Below are positions 24,476 through 32,541 of a stretch of DNA of 64,000 bases, one piece after another. Within the stretch, counting starts at the first letter, position 1; each line of letters opens with the position of its first letter. The position numbers were made by a program, and so were the translations under genes. Below the pieces are notes generated by a model. The model ran no database searches, had not been told where the DNA came from, and saw nothing but the letters and a program-made list of their open reading frames with translations. Location: contig SUYC01000012.1 of the NCBI GenBank assembly GCA_015060625.1, positions 1-64,000 on the forward strand, read 5' to 3'. The stretch comes from Xylanibacter ruminicola. Lineage in GTDB: Bacteria > Bacteroidota > Bacteroidia > Bacteroidales > Bacteroidaceae.

Positions 24476-24726
24476 CTAAATTTTTAAGCCAAATGCAAGC
24501 TTTTTACAAAAAAAATTGCATTTACCCCTAAAATAGTGATAGACAAGCCATATCCATCACCATATTTATCTTATTGGTTATAAGTCGGTTACGCCAAAAA
24601 GTGATACTTTTTAAATTCATGTACCCATGAGGACAAAAATACCTATTTGATAAAGTCACTTATTCAGATGGAAATGTCATCTTAACCACCTTTTCTTCTT
24701 TTCTTTTTCAATTTCGCCCCCAATTA

Positions 24727-24758
24727 TTTGCTGATTTAATAAATTCTTATTATTTTTG
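24727..24758 (+). promoter_or_regulatory. Promoter of the methyltransferase transcript (TTTG-N20-TATTTTTG)
   Basis: A -33 TTTG at 24727-24730, 20 bp, then TATTTTTG at 24751-24758: one of the best matches to the Bacteroidetes promoter in the window. Transcription would begin near 24762, about 360 nt before the methyltransferase start. Confidence 0.65.
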
Positions 24759-24761
24759 CAG

Positions 24762-25126
24762 GCAAGTATCGGCTAATCGTCGTAACACGGCGCTGCCACG
24801 GCAGAACAGAGGTTTTTCGTAACCTCCTGATACAGAGCCTCAGCGGAGGCGCCGGTATGATTTTTGAGGGTCAATAATATTGAAGCGTACGCTTTTTATT
24901 CAAAACGTCTCTTAAGCTTGGCCGCGAAATAGACGATTCCAATTTGATAAAGAGTGAATGCTCACGCTATAGGCGTGGGCGTTTATCTTATCTATTGGAA
25001 TGGGCACCGGCCAAGCGCCTGAGACGTTGGATAAGTATAAACTGTCCCACGTTTTTTCATGCGCTTGGCTGGTGTCTCACGTTTCTGAACGAATCCCGTT
25101 CGCTTTGTTTTTCAATATCAACAACT
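24762..25126 (+). ncRNA. Candidate structured leader RNA upstream of the methyltransferase
   Basis: Three foldable parts follow the promoter. (1) 24767-24857 is closed by TATCGGC/GCCGGTA with inner hairpins 24809-24826 and 24837-24850. (2) 24904-25028 is a long nested hairpin: 24904-24911 with 25021-25028, 24916-24924 with 25008-25016, 24936-24943 with 24994-25001, and 24960-24967 with 24973-24980. (3) A small hairpin GAACG/CGTTC lies near 25088-25102, followed by T-rich sequence. An ATG-initiated frame crosses this area but its translation is not protein-like. Class unknown: riboregulator, attenuator or separate ncRNA. Confidence 0.5.
24899..24925 (+). repeat. 27-bp direct repeat, copy 1
   Basis: Exactly repeated at 28569-28595 in the leader of the helicase gene. 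The core includes CTTAAGCTTGG. In this copy it forms the 5' arm of the large hairpin in the methyltransferase leader. Confidence 0.75.
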
Positions 25127-27871
25127 ATGGCAAAGAAACTGCAACTTGGCTATAGGGAGATAGAGCAGCGATTGGTTGATTCGTTTGGTAGCGGTGTGCC
25201 TGCCAGCGAAGTGGGCTATGCATTGCTCCACTCCTTTGGCAAAAGCGAACGTGATATCACACGTTACAAAGAAGGTAAGGGTGTATTGAAAACCTTTGAT
25301 GGCTTGCTCATCAAAGGCTTGTTCTGTTATCAGTCGGCGAGTATGTTCACGCTGACCGATCAACTTGAAATGCTGAAAACAAATGCGACGGTTATCAAGG
25401 CGGCACCAAAGATTGTGGCTGTGAGTGATGGCAAGACGATTCTGGCTTACGACTTGCGTGAAAGAGATACATACGAAAACCGATTGGACCATCTGCCAAG
25501 CGATTTTGCTTTCTTTTATCCGTTGATGGATGTGGAGCGTGTGCACTATGTGGAGGAGAGTCCCGCTGATATCAAAGCGGCAGAGAAACTTGCAAAGTTG
25601 CACGATGAATTGCGCTCGTATAATGAGTTTCGCAGTAACGACGATTTGCATGATCTGAATATATTTATCAGTCGATTATTGTTCTGTTTCTTTGCTGAGG
25701 ATACAGGTATCTTCGAGGAGAATCTGTTTACATCATCTATCCAGCGATATACTAAGGAGGATGGTTCTGATATTTCTGATTATCTAGACTGGAGTTTTAA
25801 TATCATGGACGTTTCGCTGCGAAAGGCTGATACGCCCAGCATCATCAAGCAGTTTCCGTATGTAAACGGCGGACTCTTCTCTAAGCATATTCAGATACCG
25901 AAGATGGGAGCCAGGGCTCGACGCATTATCATTGAGTGTGGCGAACTGAACTGGAAGGATATCAATCCCGATATTTTCGGTTCGATGATTCAGGCTGTCG
26001 TTAACCCAGAGGAACGTGCTAATCAGGGCATGCACTACACCAGCGTGCCAAACATCATGAAGGTGATCAATCCGCTGTTTTTGGACGAGTTGCGTGGCGA
26101 GTATAATCAACTGAACGAGGAGTTTGAACAACTGTTGCAGTTGAAAAAGATAGGTGGAATCAAGGAGAAAGACTTTTATGCACGTTGTCGTCCAATATCA
26201 AAGAAATGCGAGGTCCTGCTTGTGAGAATGGGTAAGATGAAATTCTTCGACCCTGCTTGCGGTAGTGGTAACTTTTTGATTATCACTTATAAGTGTTTGC
26301 GATTCTTAGAGATGGATATCTTAGCATTGCAGCAGAAATGTTTGGGGAATACTCAGTCAATGTTTGTCGATGCGAGTGTGATAACGCTCAATCAGTTTTA
26401 TGGTATCGAGTTGCTTGACTTTCCCCATGAGGTAGCGATGCTGTCGCTGTGGTTGGCAGAGCATCAGATGAACACCAAGCTCAACGAGAATTTTGGAGTC
26501 AATACCAAGGCCTTGCCTCTGAAGAACATCACCCAAATCGTCTGTGGCAATGCCTGTCGTATCGACTGGAATGAGGTATGTCCACATACCCCAGAGGAAG
26601 AAGTATTTATCTTTGGTAATCCGCCGTATTTGGGAAGTCGAAGACAAGATGAAAGTCAGAAGAAAGACATGGAGTTGGTGTTCAAGAAAGATTTTGGAGA
26701 ACTCGATTACATAGCTTGTTGGTTCATGATAGGTGCCCAATATATAAAAGGTACGAAAGCCAAATATGCTTTTGTTTCTACTAACTCTATTTGCCAAGGT
26801 CTCCAAGTGGCTTTACTTTGGAAGAGGGTATTGAAAAATGGGCTTGTTATAAACTTTGCCTATAAATCATTTAAATGGCAGAATAATGCTAAATACAATG
26901 CTGGTGTAACTTGTGTTATTGTTGGATTAGCTTCTGAAAGCATTGTCTCTAAACGGTTACTCTTTGATACTGAACAATGCAAAGAGGTTAAGAATATATC
27001 TCCGCTTTTGATGGATGCTCCAACTATTTTTGTTGAGAGTGCAACAATGCCAATTTGCAAATGGTTACCCCAAATGAATTTTGGCAATATGCCTGCTGAT
27101 GGTGGCAAACTTATATTGTCAGAGGCAGAAAAGAATAAACTTATTGAGGAAGAACCTGAAGCAGAAAGGTTTATTCGTCCATTAATTGGAGCAGAAGAAC
27201 TCATAAATGGTAAAATGAGGTGGTGTATTTGGCTTTATGGTGAAGACGAAAAAGACTATCTCTCAATACCGCAAATAGTCAAAAGAATAGACGAATTGAG
27301 AGTTATCCGAGAACAATCTGCAAGACCTCAGCTTGCAGCAATACCACATTTGTTTGCTCAAATTACTCAACCATTGGGAAGATCGTTCATTATAATACCA
27401 AGTGTTTCGTCCGAGAATAGGAAATACATACCAATTGGATATTTAGATGAGAGATTTATTTCTACAAACCTTTGTATGGTTGTTGGCACTGATGATATAT
27501 CGCTTTTTGGAATGATTACAAGTCATATGCATATGGTTTGGATAAAAACGGTAGGAGGCAAGTTAGAAACTCGTTATCGCTATTCTGCCCAACTCTGCTA
27601 CAATACCTTCCCCTTTCCAAAAATCTCTGACGAGAAGAAAGCGGAAATCGAAGAGGCAGCAGAAAATGTATTGATAACTCGTGAGTATTACCCAGAGAAG
27701 ACCTTGGCAGAACTTTACGACCCAGATAAGATGCCACAGGACTTACGCGAGGCGCATGCCAAACTGGATGATATCGTGGAGAGCTGCTATCCTGGCTATC
27801 CCTTCGCCTCTGACGAAGCTCGCCTGGAATGTCTGTTCAAACTCTACGAAAAGATGACAGTAAAAAAGTAA
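25127..27871 (+). CDS. MmeI-like class I DNA methyltransferase, nuclease motif not evident
   Basis: A 914-aa amino-methyltransferase. Motif I FDPACGSGNF is at 374-383 and catalytic motif IV NPPY at 498-501. A helical spacer (about 165-340) precedes and a target-recognition/C-terminal region (about 640-900) follows, the MmeI order. MmeI itself carries an N-terminal D-x9-ExK nuclease. Here the matching strand pair (GLLIKGLFCYQSAS ... KIVAVSDGKTILAYD) has no ExK, so cleavage is probably done by another protein. Start chosen at MAKKLQLGYRE, since the upstream in-frame codons come from the structured leader. Probably the modification subunit of the island. Confidence 0.82.
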   Translation: MAKKLQLGYREIEQRLVDSFGSGVPASEVGYALLHSFGKSERDITRYKEGKGVLKTFDGLLIKGLFCYQSASMFTLTDQLEMLKTNATVIKAAPKIVAVSDGKTILAYDLRERDTYENRLDHLPSDFAFFYPLMDVERVHYVEESPADIKAAEKLAKLHDELRSYNEFRSNDDLHDLNIFISRLLFCFFAEDTGIFEENLFTSSIQRYTKEDGSDISDYLDWSFNIMDVSLRKADTPSIIKQFPYVNGGLFSKHIQIPKMGARARRIIIECGELNWKDINPDIFGSMIQAVVNPEERANQGMHYTSVPNIMKVINPLFLDELRGEYNQLNEEFEQLLQLKKIGGIKEKDFYARCRPISKKCEVLLVRMGKMKFFDPACGSGNFLIITYKCLRFLEMDILALQQKCLGNTQSMFVDASVITLNQFYGIELLDFPHEVAMLSLWLAEHQMNTKLNENFGVNTKALPLKNITQIVCGNACRIDWNEVCPHTPEEEVFIFGNPPYLGSRRQDESQKKDMELVFKKDFGELDYIACWFMIGAQYIKGTKAKYAFVSTNSICQGLQVALLWKRVLKNGLVINFAYKSFKWQNNAKYNAGVTCVIVGLASESIVSKRLLFDTEQCKEVKNISPLLMDAPTIFVESATMPICKWLPQMNFGNMPADGGKLILSEAEKNKLIEEEPEAERFIRPLIGAEELINGKMRWCIWLYGEDEKDYLSIPQIVKRIDELRVIREQSARPQLAAIPHLFAQITQPLGRSFIIIPSVSSENRKYIPIGYLDERFISTNLCMVVGTDDISLFGMITSHMHMVWIKTVGGKLETRYRYSAQLCYNTFPFPKISDEKKAEIEEAAENVLITREYYPEKTLAELYDPDKMPQDLREAHAKLDDIVESCYPGYPFASDEARLECLFKLYEKMTVKK

Positions 27872-27886
27872 TTAAATATTTGGAGG

Positions 27887-27910
27887 TAAACAAAATAATG
27901 TTTATCTTTG
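27887..27910 (+). promoter_or_regulatory. Promoter/operator of the ParE-type toxin-antitoxin module
   Basis: The palindrome TAAACA-N6-TGTTTA (27887-27904) overlaps the -7 element TATCTTTG (27903-27910). A further TAAACAT half-site lies at 27922-27928. Overlap of operator and promoter fits autorepression by the antitoxin complex. Confidence 0.55.
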
Positions 27911-27933
27911 CCCCGTCTAAATAAACATTAGTC

Positions 27934-28233
27934 ATGGAAGAAAAAAGATATCCTAGATTTGACGAAGACGAAAGCATAGGAATGTGCAGTGAATCGTTTG
28001 TTAGTCATGTCTCAATCGGTAGTGGGCAAGCTAACGTGATGACAGACAATGATTGTTTGTTGCCGGATGACTACGATCCTGGTATCGGCCCATACACGAT
28101 GGACGAACTAAATGCACGCATTGATGAAGCTGAATTAGCTATTGAACGTGCAGAGAATGGAGATGAAAGCGACTGGGTGACAGCCGAAGAAATGAACGCG
28201 GAACTATATAGAATGTTTCCATGGCTCAAGTAA
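27934..28233 (+). CDS. Antitoxin of a ParE/RelE-type module
   Basis: A 99-aa acidic protein overlapping the toxin gene by 13 bp. The C-terminal half (YTMDELNARIDEAELAIERA, then a DWVTAEEMNAEL helix) resembles toxin-wrapping tails of antitoxins in gut Bacteroidetes. No clear DNA-binding fold is seen in the N-terminal half. Assignment rests mostly on the partner, the overlap and the palindromic promoter. Confidence 0.65.
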   Translation: MEEKRYPRFDEDESIGMCSESFVSHVSIGSGQANVMTDNDCLLPDDYDPGIGPYTMDELNARIDEAELAIERAENGDESDWVTAEEMNAELYRMFPWLK

Positions 28234-28541
28234 ACTGGACTAAAAAAGCCGAACGCGTTTTCTTTGCAAGAGTCTTACATGCCTATAATGAGTTTGGCAC
28301 TACAACCGCTCGAAGATGGCAAGAAGAACGAATGCGGATAGAGCACCATTTGGAAAAATATCCGGAATCCTATGCACCTGAGAGTTTGCTGAGTAATAGA
28401 CAACGTTTTTATCGGAGTTGTCATATTATGAGGCGTTTCAAGATCGTTTATTATTACTCCAAGACTTCTGATGTCGTTAGAATAGTAGATATATGGGACA
28501 CTAAACAACATCCAGAAAATTTAAAGAAACGGATTAAATAG
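28221..28541 (+). CDS. ParE/RelE-family toxin
   Basis: A 106-aa basic protein. WTKKAERVFFARVLHAYNEF is the helical hairpin; RRFKIVYYYSKTSDVVRIVD, then IWDTKQHPENL, are the terminal strands and the IWDTRQNP-like end of ParE/RelE superfamily toxins. Members poison gyrase or cleave ribosome-bound mRNA; which one is not clear from the sequence. It lies between the methyltransferase and helicase genes of the putative restriction system. Confidence 0.8.
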   Translation: MAQVNWTKKAERVFFARVLHAYNEFGTTTARRWQEERMRIEHHLEKYPESYAPESLLSNRQRFYRSCHIMRRFKIVYYYSKTSDVVRIVDIWDTKQHPENLKKRIK

Positions 28542-28568
28542 ATCATAGCGCAATAGAACAACTAAGAT

Positions 28569-28595
28569 TTCAAAACGTCTCTTAAGCTTGGCCGC
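28569..28595 (+). repeat. 27-bp direct repeat, copy 2
   Basis: Identical to 24899-24925. Here it lies 64 bp before the helicase start and is followed by a different hairpin, AGAATATCT (28613-28621) with AGATATTCT (28648-28656), which ends 3 nt before the ATG and could control translation. Confidence 0.75.
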
Positions 28596-28659
28596 AGACA
28601 GAATTAACGTAGAGAATATCTTTTTGATGTAAAGCGCTGGAAGAAAGAGATATTCTGAC

Positions 28660-30678
28660 ATGCAAAAAACTGAAAACAACATTGTTGATATCAAATATCA
28701 GCAAACAGGTGCGGCTACAGCCGTAAATACTTTAGGTATGCGCGAGATGCAGGCAATGGCCTATGAGCATCGAGCAAAGCGTTTCTTGTTGATCAAGGCA
28801 CCTCCAGCCTCTGGCAAGAGTCGTGCATTGATGTTTATCGCACTTGATAAGTTAGAGCATCAAGGCATCAAGAAAGTGGTGGTGGCTGTGCCTGAAAAGA
28901 GTATCGGTCGCTCATTCAAGAATACCAATCTGATGAATGGCGGTTTCTTTGCTAACTGGGTGGTGCCTGCGTATTTTAACCTGACGGATGTTAAGAACGA
29001 GCAGGATAAGAAGGGACGCTTTATTGAGTTCTTCCGTCAGAAGAATGCAAAGATTCTGGTGTGTGCGCATGCTACATTGCGAAATGGCATGAAGGAGCTG
29101 GAAGATGAGGCTTTCAACGACACACTATTGGCCATAGACGAGTTTCACCATACCAGTGCTGATGCTAACTCCAATCTGGGTGATGCGGTTCGCCGTGTGA
29201 TGAACAACTCTACTGGGCATATCGTGGCTATGACAGGAAGCTACTTTAGAGGTGACGGTGTGCCTGTGCTGCGTGCTGAGGATGAAGCCAGATTCTATCC
29301 CGTGACATATAATTACTATCAGCAACTGAATGGCTACAAGTATCTGAAGAATCTGATCTTGGGTTATCATTTTTATCAGGGCTCGTATCTGGACCGTATA
29401 GGTGAGGTGCTCGACACCACCAAGAAAACCATTATCCATATCCCCAGTGTAAACCAGCGTGCTTCAACAGGGCTTGGTAAATATACCGAGACTGATGAAA
29501 TCATGAAGGTGATAGGCACTGTAGAGTCGAAAGATTATAATACAGGTATCTATCATGTAAGAACTGCTGATGGCCGACTGCTGAAGGTGGCCGACCTTGT
29601 GGAAGACGACCAGAAGGAGCGTAATATGGTGCAGGGCTATCTGCAGAACATCAAGCATCGGGATGATGTGGATATTATCATTGCACTCGGTACTGCCAAA
29701 GAAGGATTCGACTGGCAATGGTGCGAGATGTGTCTGACGGTTGGTGTTCGTGGTTCGCTTACTGAGGTGATACAGATTATCGGTAGATGTACGCGAGATT
29801 GCGAGGGAAAGGAAACTGCCCGCTTTGTTAATCTGATAGCCATGCCAGACGCCGAACAAGCTGAGGTGAAAGTGGCTGTTAATGACTTCCTGAAAGCTAT
29901 CACTGCTTCGTTGTTGATGGAGCAGGTGATGGCACCCAGTTGGAAGTTTAAGACAGAGAAAGAAGAATATGAAGGAAAAGGTGATCTGACACATACTATT
30001 GTGGTAGAGGGGCTGAAACCACTATCGAGCGAAAAGACTAAGACGATTGTTGAAAGTCAGCTCGATGATTTGAAGGCTGCTGTTTTACAAAACGATATGG
30101 TTGTAAAGGCGCTAAGTGGTTCTACTACAGCACAGACCATTACCCAGCATCTGATACCAAAAGTGATTCGCGAACGCTATCCTGATTTGACAGATGGCGA
30201 GATAGAAGAAGTGCGTCAGCGTTTGCTTCTCGACACAATTATTAAAGGCAATGATATCGTCAACGAGAAAGGTGAGCCTATATCATCGATGCCGAATGGC
30301 AATGACGAAGAGCAACCAAGTGAAGGCAATAGGCTTATAAAGATTGCTAACAGGTTCATCAATATCGATAAGTTGAGTATCAATCTGATTGATGCAATTA
30401 ATCCCTTCCAGCGTGCATACGAAGTTATATCAAAGTCGGTAGATGCCAAGACGCTGAAACTGATTCAAGACACTATTGCTGAACAGAAGTATGACATGAC
30501 TTTAGAACAGGCTATCATTCTGTTTAAAGGGCCATTGAAGGAGTATGTGGCAGTACATGGCGGAAAGATACCATCGATGGATGACCCAGACCCAAAAGTA
30601 AGGGAACTGGGTGTGGCATACGCTAAGATATTGAATCAGAAACGTCGTCAGTTGAGCGGACTTGAAATAGGAGAGTAG
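28660..30678 (+). CDS. SF2 DEAD/DEAH-type helicase of the restriction-like cluster
   Basis: A 672-aa helicase. Walker A APPASGKS is at 47-54, DEFHH (motif II) at 160-164, MTGS (motif III) near 191-194, and the second RecA domain has the arginine-finger motif QIIGRCTR at 372-379. A helical C-terminal region (about 430-672) ends in GLEIGE. Helicases of this kind translocate on DNA in type I/III-like restriction and other defence systems. The gene is followed after 4 bp by the 75-aa gene and the GIY-YIG nuclease, so all three are one operon. Confidence 0.85.
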   Translation: MQKTENNIVDIKYQQTGAATAVNTLGMREMQAMAYEHRAKRFLLIKAPPASGKSRALMFIALDKLEHQGIKKVVVAVPEKSIGRSFKNTNLMNGGFFANWVVPAYFNLTDVKNEQDKKGRFIEFFRQKNAKILVCAHATLRNGMKELEDEAFNDTLLAIDEFHHTSADANSNLGDAVRRVMNNSTGHIVAMTGSYFRGDGVPVLRAEDEARFYPVTYNYYQQLNGYKYLKNLILGYHFYQGSYLDRIGEVLDTTKKTIIHIPSVNQRASTGLGKYTETDEIMKVIGTVESKDYNTGIYHVRTADGRLLKVADLVEDDQKERNMVQGYLQNIKHRDDVDIIIALGTAKEGFDWQWCEMCLTVGVRGSLTEVIQIIGRCTRDCEGKETARFVNLIAMPDAEQAEVKVAVNDFLKAITASLLMEQVMAPSWKFKTEKEEYEGKGDLTHTIVVEGLKPLSSEKTKTIVESQLDDLKAAVLQNDMVVKALSGSTTAQTITQHLIPKVIRERYPDLTDGEIEEVRQRLLLDTIIKGNDIVNEKGEPISSMPNGNDEEQPSEGNRLIKIANRFINIDKLSINLIDAINPFQRAYEVISKSVDAKTLKLIQDTIAEQKYDMTLEQAIILFKGPLKEYVAVHGGKIPSMDDPDPKVRELGVAYAKILNQKRRQLSGLEIGE

Positions 30679-30682
30679 AGAT

Positions 30683-30910
30683 ATGGATATTAAGAAAGAA
30701 TTGCTCGATATTCTGAATGACCCATTGCTGGATGGTGCACGTCCTTTTGCCAAGCCTATAACTGCTGATGATAGAATCATGCAGAAGATAAGTGAGATAA
30801 AAGAGTGGATAGCCCAAAATGGTCGTGAACCACAAAAGGATGGTGGTTTGAAAGAGAAACTAATGTATGCATCGTTAACAACTCTGAAGAAAAAAGGATT
30901 ATGGACATAG
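30683..30910 (+). CDS. 75-aa protein sharing the N-terminal peptide of the GIY-YIG nuclease
   Basis: It begins MDIKKELLDILNDPLL, close to the nuclease's MDIDKELEALFDDPLL, then has a helical stretch IKEWIAQNGREPQKDGGLKE resembling 'helicase-associated' modules. It overlaps the nuclease start by 10 bp. In related GIY-YIG proteins I recall such a NGREP-type segment near the N-terminus, so this may be a split-off or duplicated adaptor part. Proposed role: a subunit docking to the same partner as the nuclease, possibly the helicase. Confidence 0.6.
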   Translation: MDIKKELLDILNDPLLDGARPFAKPITADDRIMQKISEIKEWIAQNGREPQKDGGLKEKLMYASLTTLKKKGLWT

Positions 30911-32118
30911 ATAAAGAACTGGAGGCTCTGTTTGACGATCCATTGTTGACTGTCAGTGAGGAAGAAAAGAGCTTTTTTGATATTCCTCAGGATATGCGGA
31001 GAGTCATCGCCAAGAAGAAAGCTGACTATGTAGCTCAGCATAAATTGTGCGAGAACTTTGATGATTACAAACCGTTGTTTGCCAGGGTGCATCGTGAACT
31101 GAAGCAAGGGCTTCGTTCTTTAGTTAAGATAACCAAGACGGCAACACTCTCAGAAGGTCGTTACTATTTTGTTGGTGGTCAGATGCTTTTGCTGGAGAAA
31201 ATAGGCGAGTTGAAGAAAAGTAGTAACTTTCTGCCTGATGCAAGAACGCGTTGTATCTATGAGAATGGTACAGAATCGGATATTTTGCTGCAGACGCTGC
31301 GTAAAGGAGTCGTTGGTGATGGATACGCTGTCACTGAGCTGCAAAGTGAGTCGGAGAGAAGGTTCTTTGGTAGTTCTGAGATTACATCAGAAGACAATGT
31401 GACAGGTTATATCTATGTATTAAGTTCACTATCTCTGAATCCTGCTATAAAAGATGTAAAACATCTCTATAAAATAGGATTTTCTACTAATAGCGTAGAG
31501 CAGCGTATTGCAAATGCAGAGAATGAGCCTACTTATCTGATGGCTCCTGTAAAAATTCAGGCCAGTTATAAGGTGGTAAACATGAACTCGCAGAAGTTTG
31601 AAGACTTGATACACCAACTCTTAAAACCTGTTCAGTTTCAAGTATCAGTGTTTGACGATAATGGCGTAGAGCATCAACCGCAGGAGTGGTTTGTAGTTCC
31701 TCTTCCTGTTGTGGATGTTATTATCCAGAAAATCGTAGATGGCAGCATTGTAGGATATACCTATAATCCAAAGTTAGAGTGCTTGGAAAAACGAATAGTC
31801 AAGGAGAAATCAACTTTTGATACCACAGGGATGAAGGTTCTGACACTCAACATCAAAAAAATGTATTTTGATGAGATTATGAAAGGGACGAAGGATATCG
31901 AATATCGGCAGTTGAAACAAACGACGCTAAACAAATATACTTATCTGGATGAATCCGATGGTAAGCGCTATTTGCGTAGATATGATGCCATTCGTTTTTT
32001 TGTTGGCTATCACAAGGATAGAGAAAGCGCCTTGGTTCAAGTAAAAGACATTACGTATAACGCTGGTGCCGTGGAATATCATTTAGGATTAATCCTGGAA
32101 GTTTTGAATAAGAGTTGA
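30901..32118 (+). CDS. GIY-YIG nuclease with C-terminal ASCH/PUA-like domain
   Basis: A 405-aa protein. After the N-terminal DPLL peptide and a helical region, residues 169-245 form a T5orf172/MUG113-like GIY-YIG domain: GYIYVL (169-174), YKIG (190-193), Arg202 and Glu234 in KFEDLIHQLL. Residues 311-400 (MKVLTLNIKKMYFDEIMKGT onward) look like an ASCH/PUA-fold domain that may read nucleic acids or modified bases. With the methyltransferase and helicase it would supply the cutting activity of a restriction system. Confidence 0.8.
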   Translation: MDIDKELEALFDDPLLTVSEEEKSFFDIPQDMRRVIAKKKADYVAQHKLCENFDDYKPLFARVHRELKQGLRSLVKITKTATLSEGRYYFVGGQMLLLEKIGELKKSSNFLPDARTRCIYENGTESDILLQTLRKGVVGDGYAVTELQSESERRFFGSSEITSEDNVTGYIYVLSSLSLNPAIKDVKHLYKIGFSTNSVEQRIANAENEPTYLMAPVKIQASYKVVNMNSQKFEDLIHQLLKPVQFQVSVFDDNGVEHQPQEWFVVPLPVVDVIIQKIVDGSIVGYTYNPKLECLEKRIVKEKSTFDTTGMKVLTLNIKKMYFDEIMKGTKDIEYRQLKQTTLNKYTYLDESDGKRYLRRYDAIRFFVGYHKDRESALVQVKDITYNAGAVEYHLGLILEVLNKS

Positions 32119-32125
32119 TTTTTTA

Positions 32126-32164
32126 ATCTGTTCGTTTTGGCTGAACAGAAAAGCGCTACCTTCG
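32126..32164 (+). promoter_or_regulatory. Palindromic operator A and promoter (candidate WYL site)
   Basis: TCTGTTC (32127-32133) and GAACAGA (32143-32149) form a perfect 7-bp inverted repeat with 9-bp spacer. A -7-like TACCTTCG follows at 32157-32164. The same element with the same spacing to its -7 box stands before the WYL gene at 34249-34287. Confidence 0.6.
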
Positions 32165-32187
32165 CCGAAAATTTAAAATACTAAAAT

Positions 32188-32520
32188 ATGGAAAAGAATA
32201 ACATTATAGACTTTGAGAAAGTTCTTGGTTTGGAAATTACAACTGCCAATGGACAAGTGTTCTCACGCAAGCGTATTGTGATGGTAAACGGTGATGTAAC
32301 ATTTGAGTTTGCCTGCTATCTTGGCACATTCCGCCCAATATATGATCCTAGCGGATTATACTTCAATATGATGTATCATGGTAAAATAGTTAAGTATGTG
32401 CCAGATAGCGATGAGGTGTTTGCTGACTTGATGAGCAATGATGCAGATGTGTTGAAGAAGGCCATCAACTATGTTTATCAAAGAGCAAAACATATTCCGT
32501 ATGTAGATAACAATAAATAG
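32188..32520 (+). CDS. Uncharacterised 110-aa protein of the WYL cluster
   Basis: Begins MEKNNIIDFEKVLGLEITT. The middle is beta-rich (VTFEFACYLGTFRPIYD, LYFNMMYHGKIVKYV) and the C-terminus helical (LKKAINYVYQRAKHI). No family is recognised, and there is no signal peptide or membrane helix. It is the first gene after operator A, 24 bp from the -7-like box, so it should be the lead gene of the unit to 34238. Confidence 0.7.
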   Translation: MEKNNIIDFEKVLGLEITTANGQVFSRKRIVMVNGDVTFEFACYLGTFRPIYDPSGLYFNMMYHGKIVKYVPDSDEVFADLMSNDADVLKKAINYVYQRAKHIPYVDNNK

Positions 32521-32541
32521 TAACTTAAACCAAAAAGCATT

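Noticed and set aside
24801..24812. GAACAGA in the methyltransferase leader as a third WYL operator
   Set aside because: Only one half-site is present with no TCTGTTC partner at the right distance, and it lies downstream of the promoter inside an RNA hairpin region.
24762..24900. tmRNA, RNase P RNA, SRP RNA or retron RNA
   Set aside because: None of the conserved sequence cores I know for these RNAs is present, and no reverse transcriptase gene is nearby.
24944..25126. In-frame N-terminal extension of the methyltransferase (61 codons)
   Set aside because: The residues are low in coding character and the DNA is almost entirely hairpin arms; the recognisable family start is MAKKLQLGYRE at 25127.
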